A stretch of DNA of 14,729 bases. Source: Chitinophagaceae bacterium UBA1946 (GTDB lineage Bacteria > Bacteroidota > Bacteroidia > Chitinophagales > Chitinophagaceae). The notes under the pieces are model-generated. The model ran no database searches, had not been told where the DNA came from, and saw only the letters and a program-made list of their open reading frames with translations. The stretch lies in the NCBI GenBank assembly GCA_002336815.1, contig DDEU01000035.1:1-14729 (forward strand), given 5' to 3'. Shown in pieces: positions 7,699 to 14,729 of this stretch. Made by a program: the position numbers and the translations under genes. Every line of letters begins with the position of its first letter. Position 1 is the stretch's first letter.

Positions 7699-8955
7699 TT
7701 ACCTGAAAATTCCCAGCCAGTTGTTGATCACAAAGATCACAATGAAAATGCCCCCGCTTACGATTGCTGCCGGCAGGTACAGGAATGCCAGCGGTACGGT
7801 GATCAATCCAAGTCCCGCCAGTATCATCGACACTTTATTTTGGTTGCCGTATTTTTTAAAAGCCAGCGGATATTCTATTCTTCCAAGCGGCACGGCTGAA
7901 AAGCAGAGTGCAGCGCCGGCAAGTACTAAACTGGTGGAGATCTCTTTGCCCGGTACAAACATAGCCAGTAGGAGTAAACCGATGCCGCTCAGCAGGGCAC
8001 CCATTACCGTTAGTGCCGTGTATTTTTCTGTTTCGTTCAATGCATACCTGCCATCCGGGTGAAAGTATAAGAAAAGATTGGCGATCGGGTTGATGAGCCA
8101 GGAAGTGATCACAAACAGCAGGTACAAAGCCACGATCGTAAACCCGATCATTTCTGTGCCGGCGTTCTTTTCAAAAACAGATGCCGATATTCTTACAGCA
8201 AAATACAATCCAAGCGGAATCATCCAGCGGGCCTTACTTCCCTGGTTGTTGATCCAGAAACTATACCGCAGCAACCATTTATACGGCGGTATCTTCGATT
8301 TTAATGCTTCCTTTAAACCTTCTTTGGCATTGGCATAATTCGGGTCTATCCGGAGGGCTTCCCTGAAATGTTTGGCGGCCAGTTTATGCCTGCCTTTTTC
8401 AAGGTAGTTCCAAGCCACCGTTGAATGGGTAAATTCGTTATCCGGGTCCTGCGCCAACGCATATTGCATGGTTTCGATGGCCGCATCCGTCTTTTTTAAT
8501 TTGTTGAGAGCGATCGAACGTACATTCAGGCAGGTGATGTTTTCAGGATCGATGGCCAGCCCTTCATCTGCCTTGGCCAAAGCTGTTTTAAAGTCCTTCA
8601 GATCACGATAAACATAGGCCAGCAGGCCATAGCTTTCTGCGAAATAAGGATGCAGGCTGATGGATTGCTCCAGGTGGCTGATCGCAAGCTGGTTGTCATC
8701 TTTTCTATAATAACCAAATGCCAGCAGGTAATAATAGTAACTGTGTTCGGGCTCGGCGGCAATGGCTCTTTTTAATAAAGCAATGCCTCCATCAAAATCT
8801 TTTTGTGCATATAAACAGCGGGCCATCAATGCCAGTGCGTCATCATCATCGGGATCCTGCTCCAATGCGCTCTTTACCTGCTTAATAGCATCAACGGTAC
8901 GACCCTGCTCCAGCAGTAACCTTGCCCTTTCAATAAACTGGAAATTATCACTCAT
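7699..8955 (-). CDS. TPR-repeat protein with C-terminal multi-pass membrane domain
   Basis: The 418-residue protein has two halves. Residues about 5-210 form roughly six tetratricopeptide repeats (for example AIKQVKSALEQDPDD, AISHLEQSISLHPYF, AAKHFREALRIDPNY), a scaffold for binding proteins. Residues about 243-416 contain five or six hydrophobic segments (near 243-258, 268-290, 313-334, 340-357, 375-392, 394-416), so the protein is an inner-membrane protein with its TPR domain probably cytoplasmic. No enzymatic motif is visible. The start at 8955 (MSDNFQ) is preferred over an in-frame ATG at 8997, because the extra 14 residues come from AT-rich spacer and do not resemble a TPR. The gene follows the TPR-AAA+ ATPase by 52 bases and precedes lspA by 18 bases on the same strand. 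A partnership with the ATPase is inferred from adjacency and the shared TPR domains. Function unknown. Confidence 0.85.
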   Translation of the reverse strand: MSDNFQFIERARLLLEQGRTVDAIKQVKSALEQDPDDDDALALMARCLYAQKDFDGGIALLKRAIAAEPEHSYYYYLLAFGYYRKDDNQLAISHLEQSISLHPYFAESYGLLAYVYRDLKDFKTALAKADEGLAIDPENITCLNVRSIALNKLKKTDAAIETMQYALAQDPDNEFTHSTVAWNYLEKGRHKLAAKHFREALRIDPNYANAKEGLKEALKSKIPPYKWLLRYSFWINNQGSKARWMIPLGLYFAVRISASVFEKNAGTEMIGFTIVALYLLFVITSWLINPIANLFLYFHPDGRYALNETEKYTALTVMGALLSGIGLLLLAMFVPGKEISTSLVLAGAALCFSAVPLGRIEYPLAFKKYGNQNKVSMILAGLGLITVPLAFLYLPAAIVSGGIFIVIFVINNWLGIFR

Positions 8956-9007
8956 CGTTGTTGTACAGGGAATTTTTCTAATCAACTCAAAATTCAAAAC
9001 TCTAAGC

Positions 9008-10324
9008 TCATTTCCTGATCTTCAAATACTTCAATATATCATCATACAATCCTGATTCATTCGCATACAAGGCATAATTTCTTGCAGAGGCAAACCATTC
9101 TAAAGTAGTCGGCTTGTGTTGTTTCAATGCAGTCAGCAGGTCTTTTGTATTGATCGGCTGGATACTGCCTTTACTTAAACTTTCCCTTAATTTCTCTTCG
9201 GATGCGATGTCGATGATCGCAGTAAGATCGGCGCCTGAGTAATCAGCCGTAGCAGCGGCAATCTTTTTTGTATCGATCGCTTCTACCGGTTTACCTTTTA
9301 ACAGGGACTTTAAAATATCTTCCCTTGCCGGCTCGTCCGGTGGCGCCACAAAAATAATACGGTCGAACCTGCCCGGGCGCCTGAAAGCCGCATCCACACT
9401 CCACGGTGCGTTGGTGGCAGCCAGTATCAGCACACCATCATTGTTGCTTTCAGCGCCATCCAGCTCGGCCAAAAACTGGTTGATCACATGGCGCATGGCC
9501 GATTGTTTCAGATCACTCCTGCTGGCACCCATTGCATCTACTTCATCAAAAAAAAGTACGCAGGGTTTATTACGGCGTGCCATTTCGAATATCTCATGCA
9601 GGTTCTTTTCGCTGTTGCCGATCCACATATCTAAAATATCATGCAGACCAATATTGATAAACCTGGCATCGATCTCTCCCGCAGTTGCTTTGGCGATAAA
9701 TGTTTTACCGCAACCAGGAGGTCCGTATAACAAAATGCCACCTCCACTTTTTTTGCCAAATGCCTTAAACAGCTCAGGATTTTTTAGCGGCTGGATGATC
9801 TTGATAGCGATCTCTTCCTTCACCTTGCTCATACCGCCCACATCTGCAAAACGGGTAGTGGGCTTTTCCATAAAGTAGGCATCATCGGAATTCTCTATCC
9901 CGTCAAACAGGTCATCCATATCCCCGGAAGAAGGCATTCGCAGCGCTGTATCGATCTCATCATCTGTAAAATCAGGATACTGCCCAAGCAATTCCTGGTA
10001 CAGCGCAATGGCCTGCTCAATAGAATTTTCCTTTACCAGGCTTTTGATATACAACACCTGGTCATCCTTTGTTAAGCCACCTGCAATTTGTTCGTACACT
10101 ACAATGGCTGCGGAATATTTTTGACGCTGGTAATAACTGGCCGCCAGCCCTGCACTTGCCCTGCTATTGCCATATTGTTTGTCTAATACCAGTTGATATT
10201 GCTTTGCCGCATCTTCGTACAATCTTTCCTTCATCATCATATCGGCCACCTGTAAACGCAAAGGGATATTATCGGGCGAAAACTCCAGTGCCTCCAGTAA
10301 ATTTCTTATGATCTCATTTTCCAT
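9008..10324 (-). CDS. AAA+ ATPase with N-terminal TPR domain (Vps4/SpoVK-like, COG0464 type)
   Basis: This is a classical single-ring AAA ATPase of 438 residues. Residues about 17-118 form three TPR-like helical pairs, followed by an acidic linker (about 120-150). The AAA module (about 157-435) has Walker A GPPGCGKT (201-208), a pore loop DMWIG with aromatic W234, Walker B VLFFDEVD (256-263), sensor-1 N305 and arginine fingers R316/R319 in RRPGRFD. It also has the SGAD element (363-366) of the lid. All catalytic residues are intact, so ATP-driven threading or remodelling of a protein substrate is expected. No protease, FtsH-type membrane segment or second AAA domain is present. An N-terminal helical-repeat domain plus one AAA ring resembles the Vps4/spastin layout, where the N-domain is MIT; that parallel is inference. 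The gene lies between pdxJ (94-base gap upstream) and the TPR membrane protein. Substrate unknown. Confidence 0.92.
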   Translation of the reverse strand: MENEIIRNLLEALEFSPDNIPLRLQVADMMMKERLYEDAAKQYQLVLDKQYGNSRASAGLAASYYQRQKYSAAIVVYEQIAGGLTKDDQVLYIKSLVKENSIEQAIALYQELLGQYPDFTDDEIDTALRMPSSGDMDDLFDGIENSDDAYFMEKPTTRFADVGGMSKVKEEIAIKIIQPLKNPELFKAFGKKSGGGILLYGPPGCGKTFIAKATAGEIDARFINIGLHDILDMWIGNSEKNLHEIFEMARRNKPCVLFFDEVDAMGASRSDLKQSAMRHVINQFLAELDGAESNNDGVLILAATNAPWSVDAAFRRPGRFDRIIFVAPPDEPAREDILKSLLKGKPVEAIDTKKIAAATADYSGADLTAIIDIASEEKLRESLSKGSIQPINTKDLLTALKQHKPTTLEWFASARNYALYANESGLYDDILKYLKIRK

Positions 10325-10418
10325 CGGGGTAAATATAAATTAAAATGTTTTATGGGAGGCTGCATTGACAACGAAATGGATTCCCGGCACTAACAATTCC
10401 AGCCATGCGTTAACCCTC

Positions 10419-11135
10419 TTATTTCAGCTGGCGCTGGTACAATTGCACCGTATTCTCCAGCCCGTAATACAGCGCATCGCAGATAAGTGCATGACCGATG
10501 GATACTTCCAGCAGGCCGGGTACATTGTCCACAAAATATTGCAGGTTTTGGAGGTCAAGATCATGACCGGCATTGATACCAAGCCCCAGTTCATTGGCTT
10601 TTACGGCAGCGGCAGTGTATATTTCAACCGATGTTTTATTGCCGGTTGCATATTCCCTTGCATATTCCTCTGTGTACAGTTCAATGCGGTCGGTGCCGGT
10701 GGCTGCGGCGCCTTCCACCATTTCAATCACGGGGTCAACAAATATCGAAGTGCGGATGCCGGCCTCTTTAAAAACGCCGATCATTTTTATCAAATAATCC
10801 CTGTGTTCAAGCGTATTCCATCCATGGTTGCTGGTGATCTGTCCCACTGCATCGGGAACGAGTGTTACCTGTGCCGGTTTATTGGCCAGCACCAGTTGCA
10901 CAAATTTATCTTCAGTGCAATTGCCTTCAATGTTCAGTTCTGTTTTAATTACTTTTTTAAGATCAGCCACATCCTGGTAGCGGACATGCCTTTCGTCGGG
11001 CCTGGGATGCACCGTAATACCATTTGCGCCAAACCGCTCAATATCCAACGCTGTTTTCACCAGGTCGGGATTGTTGCCGCCCCGGCTGTTACGCAGGGTG
11101 GCGATCTTGTTGATATTTACAGAGAGTGTTGTCAT
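10419..11135 (-). CDS. pdxJ: Pyridoxine 5'-phosphate synthase
   Basis: PdxJ condenses 1-deoxy-D-xylulose 5-phosphate with 3-amino-2-oxopropyl phosphate to make pyridoxine 5'-phosphate, the last ring-closing step of the DXP-dependent vitamin B6 pathway in the cytoplasm. The 238-residue protein is full length for this TIM-barrel family. The N-terminal LSVNINKIATLRNSRG, the GITVHPRPDERH segment with active-site H43, E70 (NIEGN), H191 in INAGHDL and the phosphate-binding IGHALICDALYYGL near the C-terminus all match the family. Numbering agrees with E. coli PdxJ within about two residues. The gene is divergent from the T9SS cargo gene and may share a transcript with the ATPase 94 bases downstream. 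A promoter-like element lies just upstream of its start. Confidence 0.96.
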   Translation of the reverse strand: MTTLSVNINKIATLRNSRGGNNPDLVKTALDIERFGANGITVHPRPDERHVRYQDVADLKKVIKTELNIEGNCTEDKFVQLVLANKPAQVTLVPDAVGQITSNHGWNTLEHRDYLIKMIGVFKEAGIRTSIFVDPVIEMVEGAAATGTDRIELYTEEYAREYATGNKTSVEIYTAAAVKANELGLGINAGHDLDLQNLQYFVDNVPGLLEVSIGHALICDALYYGLENTVQLYQRQLK

Positions 11136-11150
11136 CTGATCTTTTTAAGG

Positions 11151-11183
11151 CAAAATTAAGGTTCTTAAATGCGTGTTCACAAT
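11151..11183 (-). promoter_or_regulatory. Candidate Bacteroidota promoter for pdxJ
   Basis: On the minus strand ATTG (11183-11180), a 21-base spacer and TAATTTTG (11158-11151) fit the TTTG-N19/21-TAnnTTTG consensus, with the -7 element matching at all fixed positions. The implied transcript would start only about 10 bases before the pdxJ ATG. That is short but acceptable where Shine-Dalgarno pairing is little used. Confidence 0.45.
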
Positions 11184-11191
11184 CAGATATG

Positions 11192-11221
11192 TTGCCCGGT
11201 AGATAATTTTTAGTAAATTTA
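11192..11221 (+). promoter_or_regulatory. Candidate Bacteroidota promoter for the T9SS cargo gene
   Basis: TTG (11192-11194), a 19-base spacer and TAAATTTA (11214-11221) fit the Bacteroidota consensus with one mismatch in the last base of the -7 element. Transcription would start near 11227 and leave a leader of about 90 bases before the ATG at 11320. The site is back-to-back with the pdxJ promoter candidate. Confidence 0.35.
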
Positions 11222-11225
11222 AAAA

Positions 11226-11252
11226 ACAACTGCATAACAATAAATCAGTTGT
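11226..11252. repeat. Small inverted repeat in the 5' leader of the T9SS cargo gene
   Basis: ACAACTG (11226-11232) and CAGTTGT (11246-11252) are exact reverse complements with a 13-base AT-rich loop. They begin right at the predicted transcription start. This could be a leader hairpin or an operator-like dyad. Arms of seven bases can arise by chance in AT-rich spacer DNA. Confidence 0.3.
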
Positions 11253-11319
11253 GCAACAATGAACATTTTTTAGTCAAAGGCTGTCCAGCGCCTGTCACGA
11301 TTGCTGTTTTCATGAAACA

Positions 11320-13479
11320 ATGAAAATTCTGTTTGAACATAAACCCTTGTTTTTGCTGTTTGCTTTTTTAATGCAGGCAGGCAACTCCTATGCCCAGGTG
11401 TGCGACAATAAGTTTTCACGTGTCCATCTTAAAGGTAACACATACGAAAGCCTTAAAAAAATTGTGATAACAGAAGAGAACGAGATAATCACTACCGGCG
11501 AACTATTTGATTATAACAAAGCAGCGCACATAGCAAAGTTTTCTGCCAATGGCAATCTTCTTTGGTCTTACTTCTACAGCGTTGATTATTTTAGTTTCTA
11601 TTACAAAGATTTTTTTAACAATATAAAGTTTAACAGTATTATCAACACTTCAGATGGGGGTTTTATTGCAGCAGGCAGTGTAGCCGAATACAACGACAAA
11701 GCCGGGGGATTTAAAGATACACTTGCGCTCATCGCCAAAATTGATAAATACGGTTCGGCAGTATGGACAAAAATTTTCAGGAGTGATCTTGCCCCGGAGT
11801 CCGCCACCATAGCCAATATTTCATGCAATACGGTTATTGAAATGTCAACAGGCGATCTCGTTGCGTATATCGCAACGGACAATGGCCCGAAAACTTATGC
11901 AGGCCAGCACAGCTATGACAAGATCATTTGCCTGGATGCTGAGGGAAATACAAAATGGTCAAAACTCTTATTTACCGGCCTGTTTGATGCAGGTGGCCTG
12001 GGATTGAATTATAAAAGAGCCATCACGGAAGCAGCAGACCACACGATCCTGGTAGCACGTGCCATTCATAAGACGGACATTTTCCAAAACCACTTTGCTT
12101 CACTGCCTGGCAACATCCATTTACTGGCGCTTGATAATATAACAGGAAACGTAAAATGGGAAACGAATTATGCATATACCGTTCCGGCAACTGATGAAGT
12201 TTACACACCTGAATTATTCGCCGGTATGCAATTGCCTGGCGGGAAATTTTCTTTCATCACTAATTTATATGTGACAGCAGGTGCAGTCTCCGAAAAAAAA
12301 GCGGCTCAAATTATTATTAATAATACCGGTGTAATTGAGCAGGTGAACACTTTCAATACCGTGGATGACAGTCCCTGTTATGTAATAGATGCTGCAAATG
12401 ATGCCCACAACCGCTCACAGGTGTTGTTACTGGATAATAATGGAAGCAGGTCTGTAATAAGGGTTAATGGTACCGGCAGGATCATATTGGCCAAAGGGTA
12501 CAATAGCCTGGAAGCTTCGATAACCGCAAAGGTGGTTGCTTCGGGAAGAAAAGGACTTTGTATACATTCCAATGCAGGCAATTCATTTTATTCTGACATT
12601 ATTGTAACAGACACATCCGGCAATATAGATTGTGCCAGCTACGATGTATCAATGATCACCGGTAATACTGCACTGGTTGCAGCCGCAGAAAGTATATACA
12701 CCGACTTTAACTACAATTATACCGCCGACAGGTTTGGAGAGTTGAGGCACACATTAAAAAAAGAAGACTATCTTATGCAGCAAAATATTACCTGTATGCA
12801 AATAAATCCCTGCTGCCATGATACCATTGATAAAACCAATATCGTCAACATCAGCATCTGTGAAGGGAAACCGTATACGCTCCCTGACGGCGCTGTGATA
12901 CAGGATTCCGGTCTTTATTATGTAACTTTTAAAACTGCGTTGGGTTGCGACAGCATCCGGTTTTATAAAGTAAAAACAGATAAAGATGTGGCAACGCTTT
13001 CGCTGGGTAACGACACCTGCTTTATACAACAACAACCTATCACTTTAAGAGCCACCGAAGGTTTCGAAAATTATTCATGGATGGACGAGGGCGTTACGGG
13101 CAGCAACGACTACAAGGTTTCGTTGCCCGGAAATTATTTTGTAAGCGTAAACAATACCTGCGGCAGTAAAACAGCCAGCCTGCATGTATTTGAGCTATGC
13201 GACTTTCCTGTGTACATGCCCAACGCATTTTCACCCAACGATGACCGGGTGAATGATGTTTTCCGTATAGCCCCGGCCGATAAAAATCAACTTGTCAGCT
13301 TTAGTATTTATGACCGTTGGGGCAGCCTGGTTTTTAGAACCACCGATGCTGCATCGGGCTGGAATGGTACATATAAAAATGAACCCTTAAGCGGCGGCAC
13401 CTATTTTTATTATATCGAAATGAAGGGACTATCGGGAAAGCCCGTATCGAAAAAAGGTTATGTGCTGCTGATTCGATAG
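11320..13479 (+). CDS. Secreted protein with type B T9SS C-terminal sorting domain (gliding-motility-associated C-terminal domain)
   Basis: The 719-residue protein is predicted cargo of the type IX secretion system, exported by Sec (signal peptide 1-25, SYA|Q) and then across the outer membrane. Residues about 45-290 contain at least four repeats of the form x-DGGFIAAGS...IAKIDxxGxxxWxKxF (near 47-84, 108-153, 172-216, 234-284). These suggest a beta-propeller-like module. A middle region of uncertain fold follows, with several cysteines (about 440-500). Residues about 513-625 hold two Ig-like segments (ICEGKPYTLPDG...GCDSIRFY; SLGNDTC...PGNYFVSVNNTCG). The last 90 residues (MPNAFSPNDD...NDVFRI...YDRWGSLVF...WNGTYKNEPLSGGTYFYYIE) are the type B sorting domain. 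No catalytic motif is visible, so an adhesive or structural surface role is inferred. The start at 11320 follows a three-codon mini-ORF. The gene converges on deoD with 36 bases between stops. Confidence 0.9.
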   Translation: MKILFEHKPLFLLFAFLMQAGNSYAQVCDNKFSRVHLKGNTYESLKKIVITEENEIITTGELFDYNKAAHIAKFSANGNLLWSYFYSVDYFSFYYKDFFNNIKFNSIINTSDGGFIAAGSVAEYNDKAGGFKDTLALIAKIDKYGSAVWTKIFRSDLAPESATIANISCNTVIEMSTGDLVAYIATDNGPKTYAGQHSYDKIICLDAEGNTKWSKLLFTGLFDAGGLGLNYKRAITEAADHTILVARAIHKTDIFQNHFASLPGNIHLLALDNITGNVKWETNYAYTVPATDEVYTPELFAGMQLPGGKFSFITNLYVTAGAVSEKKAAQIIINNTGVIEQVNTFNTVDDSPCYVIDAANDAHNRSQVLLLDNNGSRSVIRVNGTGRIILAKGYNSLEASITAKVVASGRKGLCIHSNAGNSFYSDIIVTDTSGNIDCASYDVSMITGNTALVAAAESIYTDFNYNYTADRFGELRHTLKKEDYLMQQNITCMQINPCCHDTIDKTNIVNISICEGKPYTLPDGAVIQDSGLYYVTFKTALGCDSIRFYKVKTDKDVATLSLGNDTCFIQQQPITLRATEGFENYSWMDEGVTGSNDYKVSLPGNYFVSVNNTCGSKTASLHVFELCDFPVYMPNAFSPNDDRVNDVFRIAPADKNQLVSFSIYDRWGSLVFRTTDAASGWNGTYKNEPLSGGTYFYYIEMKGLSGKPVSKKGYVLLIR

Positions 13480-13515
13480 AATTGTTTCCGGGTATTTCCG
13501 GTTGTCAGATTTCAG

Positions 13516-14226
13516 TTACAATATTCTCACTGCAGCATCCAGTGCCAGTTCCATCATTGGCAGCAACGCTGTTTCTCTCTGGTTTGCGCTGATAAATTCA
13601 TGTGTTGGAATGATGTCAGACACCGTAAGCAGGGTGGCAGCATTCTTACCAAGGTGCATGGCGTTGGCAAATAATGAGAAAGCTTCCATTTCCACAGCAA
13701 GGCAATGATGCTCCTGTGCTACAGCAGGTGTGCCGGGTTCCTTCCGGTAAAAGATGTCGCTCGAATGAATGTTTATATTGTTCAAGGTCAGGGATTTGTC
13801 AACCGCCGTTTGCTTAATAATATCAAATGCATTTCCCTGGTGGGGAATGGCGGATCCTTCAATGCCCCAGGCATATTTTGCAAAGGTAGACTCACTCGCT
13901 GCCACATCTACATTGATCAGGTCAAACAGTTTCAGGTCGGTCGAATACGCTCCGCAGGTGCCAATACGCATGATGCAATCCACTTCATATTCTGTATATA
14001 ATTCGTAAGAATAAATACCGATGGATGGGCAGCCCATACCGCTGGCTCCGATGGTAACTTCTTTGCCCTTGTAAGTGCCCGTAAAATAATACACATTACG
14101 GGTCTGGCTAACCAGCCGGTAATCAGTTAAAAAATTATCGGCAATATACTTTGCCCGCAATGGATCGCCCGGCATCAATACGATCTTGGCTATTTCTCCC
14201 GGCTTTGCGCTGATGTGTACACTCAT
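13516..14226 (-). CDS. deoD: Purine nucleoside phosphorylase, DeoD type (hexameric class)
   Basis: DeoD splits purine (deoxy)nucleosides with phosphate into base and (deoxy)ribose 1-phosphate in cytoplasmic purine salvage. The 236-residue protein is normal length. By E. coli numbering, which fits without offset, H4, G20, R24 (MPGDPLRAKYIA) and R43 are present. R87 with T90 sits in RIGTCGA (Ser90 in E. coli, a conservative change). The ribose-binding E179-M180-E181 (AVEMEA), general acid D204 (TVSDIIPTHE) and R217 are all present. The D204/R217 pair supports 6-oxo and 6-amino purine use, as in the hexameric class rather than the trimeric PNP class. The gene is divergent from hutU and convergent with the T9SS cargo gene. 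It is not linked to other deo genes in this window. Confidence 0.96.
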   Translation of the reverse strand: MSVHISAKPGEIAKIVLMPGDPLRAKYIADNFLTDYRLVSQTRNVYYFTGTYKGKEVTIGASGMGCPSIGIYSYELYTEYEVDCIMRIGTCGAYSTDLKLFDLINVDVAASESTFAKYAWGIEGSAIPHQGNAFDIIKQTAVDKSLTLNNINIHSSDIFYRKEPGTPAVAQEHHCLAVEMEAFSLFANAMHLGKNAATLLTVSDIIPTHEFISANQRETALLPMMELALDAAVRIL

Positions 14227-14288
14227 GAAATAAATTTTGGGCGGCTAAGATATTTATTTTCGGTTTAATAACGATTTTTGTAAGAATT

Positions 14289-14366
14289 GCATGCCAAGAC
14301 GCTAAGTGATCAGCCGCAAAGTAAGTTCATTTTTGCTTCTTTGCCCTTTGCTTCTTTGCGTGAAAA
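14289..14366. repeat. CTTTGC/GCAAAG-type intergenic repeat with two tandem 15-bp units
   Basis: TTTGCTTCTTTGC occurs twice exactly, at 14332-14344 and 14347-14359, giving a 15-base period. To the left, AAGACGCTAAG (about 14297-14307) and CGCAAAG (about 14315-14321) are in the opposite sense, so the whole block is an imperfect inverted arrangement of GCAAAG/CTTTGC words. Similar GCAAAG/CTTTGCG-rich intergenic elements recur in many Bacteroidota genomes in my recollection; this would be a degenerate copy. It sits between deoD and hutU, ending about 10 bases before the hutU start. Confidence 0.6.
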
Positions 14367-14376
14367 AAACCTATAT

Positions 14377-14729
14377 ATGACAACAACAACAAAACACTAC
14401 GACGCTGTAAAATACAAAACCCCCACCGGCGCAACGATCTCCTGCAAAGGCTGGATACAGGAAGCGGCTTTAAGGATGTTATTAAACAATCTTGATCCCG
14501 AAGTAGCCGAACGTCCAGACGACCTCATCGTATACGGCGGAAGGGGTAAGGCCGCCCGGAATTTTGAAGCGCTCGACAATATCATTGCCGCACTAAAAGT
14601 GTTGGACAACGATGAAAGCCTGCTGATACAAAGCGGTAAACCCGTTGGTATATTGAAAACACACAAAGATGCGCCAAGGGTATTGATCAGTAATTCGCAA
14701 CTCGTACCCAACTGGGCCAACTGGAAACA
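14377..14729 (+). CDS. hutU: Urocanate hydratase (N-terminal part, runs off the window)
   Basis: HutU converts urocanate to 4-imidazolone-5-propionate with a tightly bound NAD+ as catalytic electrophile, the second step of histidine breakdown in the cytoplasm. Only the first 117 codons are visible, open to the last base. Family-typical stretches are CKGWIQEAALRMLLNNLDPE (23-42), AERPDDLIVYGG (44-55), GKAARNFE (57-64), QSGKPVGILKTH (85-96) and APRVLISNSQLVPNWANW (99-116). The NAD-binding core and catalytic cysteine of the family lie further downstream, outside the window. The ATG at 14377 is the natural start: there is no upstream in-frame extension with family character. No clear TAnnTTTG promoter is found. 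The gene is divergent from deoD across 150 bases that carry the CTTTGC repeat. Whether hutH, hutI or a formiminoglutamate hydrolase gene follows cannot be seen. Confidence 0.95.
   Translation, partial: MTTTTKHYDAVKYKTPTGATISCKGWIQEAALRMLLNNLDPEVAERPDDLIVYGGRGKAARNFEALDNIIAALKVLDNDESLLIQSGKPVGILKTHKDAPRVLISNSQLVPNWANWK

Noticed and set aside
8956..8997. Upstream in-frame ATG for the TPR membrane protein
   Set aside because: The extra 14 residues come from AT-rich spacer and lack TPR character; the start at 8955 is followed at once by helical TPR sequence.
10325..10418. Possible separate promoter for the TPR-AAA+ ATPase (minus-strand TATATTTA)
   Set aside because: No -33 element lies at the right distance and the leader would be only a few bases; co-transcription with pdxJ is equally likely.
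10365..11159. Plus-strand open frame of 264 codons antisense to pdxJ
   Set aside because: It mirrors the full pdxJ gene, whose protein matches a known family along its whole length; the antisense product is rich in Cys, His and Phe and resembles no family.
13485..13501. TTTCCGG repeated twice between the convergent T9SS cargo and deoD genes, considered as a terminator
   Set aside because: It is a direct repeat with only a 4-base self-complementary core and no U-run; support for a terminator is too weak.

Overview
The window looks like chromosomal DNA of a Bacteroidota bacterium, most likely of the Chitinophagaceae or a close relative. The reasons are a secreted protein ending in a type B sorting domain of the type IX secretion system (T9SS, gliding-motility-associated C-terminal domain), matches to the Bacteroidota promoter consensus (TTTG / TAnnTTTG), no obvious Shine-Dalgarno sequences, and a CzcA efflux pump fused to its outer-membrane factor. 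The family-level assignment is inferred from gene content and protein style only.

Layout. Bases 2-4274 (+) are a metal-efflux operon: the 3' part of a CzcA-type RND pump whose reading frame continues without a stop into a TolC/CzcC-like outer-membrane factor, then a lipoprotein periplasmic adaptor. After a 162-base spacer holding a perfect 11-bp inverted repeat and a promoter-like site come a secreted M28 zinc peptidase of the glutamate carboxypeptidase II type (4437-6659, +) and an unrecognised lipoprotein (6693-7190, +). That lipoprotein ends convergently, with a 17-bp overlap, against a minus-strand run that reads pdxJ (11135-10419), a TPR-AAA+ ATPase (10324-9008), a TPR membrane protein (8955-7699) and lspA (7680-7174). 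A divergent intergenic region with promoter-like sites on both strands separates pdxJ from a 719-residue T9SS cargo protein (11320-13479, +). That gene converges on a deoD-type purine nucleoside phosphorylase (14226-13516, -). Finally, the start of a urocanate hydratase gene (14377 onward, +) runs off the window. The spacer before it carries a CTTTGC-type repeat.

How the genes work together. The first two genes should make one tripartite exporter for divalent metals. The ATPase and the TPR membrane protein are adjacent, co-directional and both TPR-bearing, so they may form a membrane-associated remodelling machine; this is the least explained part of the window. PdxJ (vitamin B6), DeoD (purine salvage), HutU (histidine breakdown) and LspA (lipoprotein maturation) are ordinary housekeeping enzymes with their key residues visible. 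No tRNA, rRNA, CRISPR array, transposase or prophage gene was seen. No gene-free stretch exceeds 300 bases; the longest is 184 bases (11136-11319).
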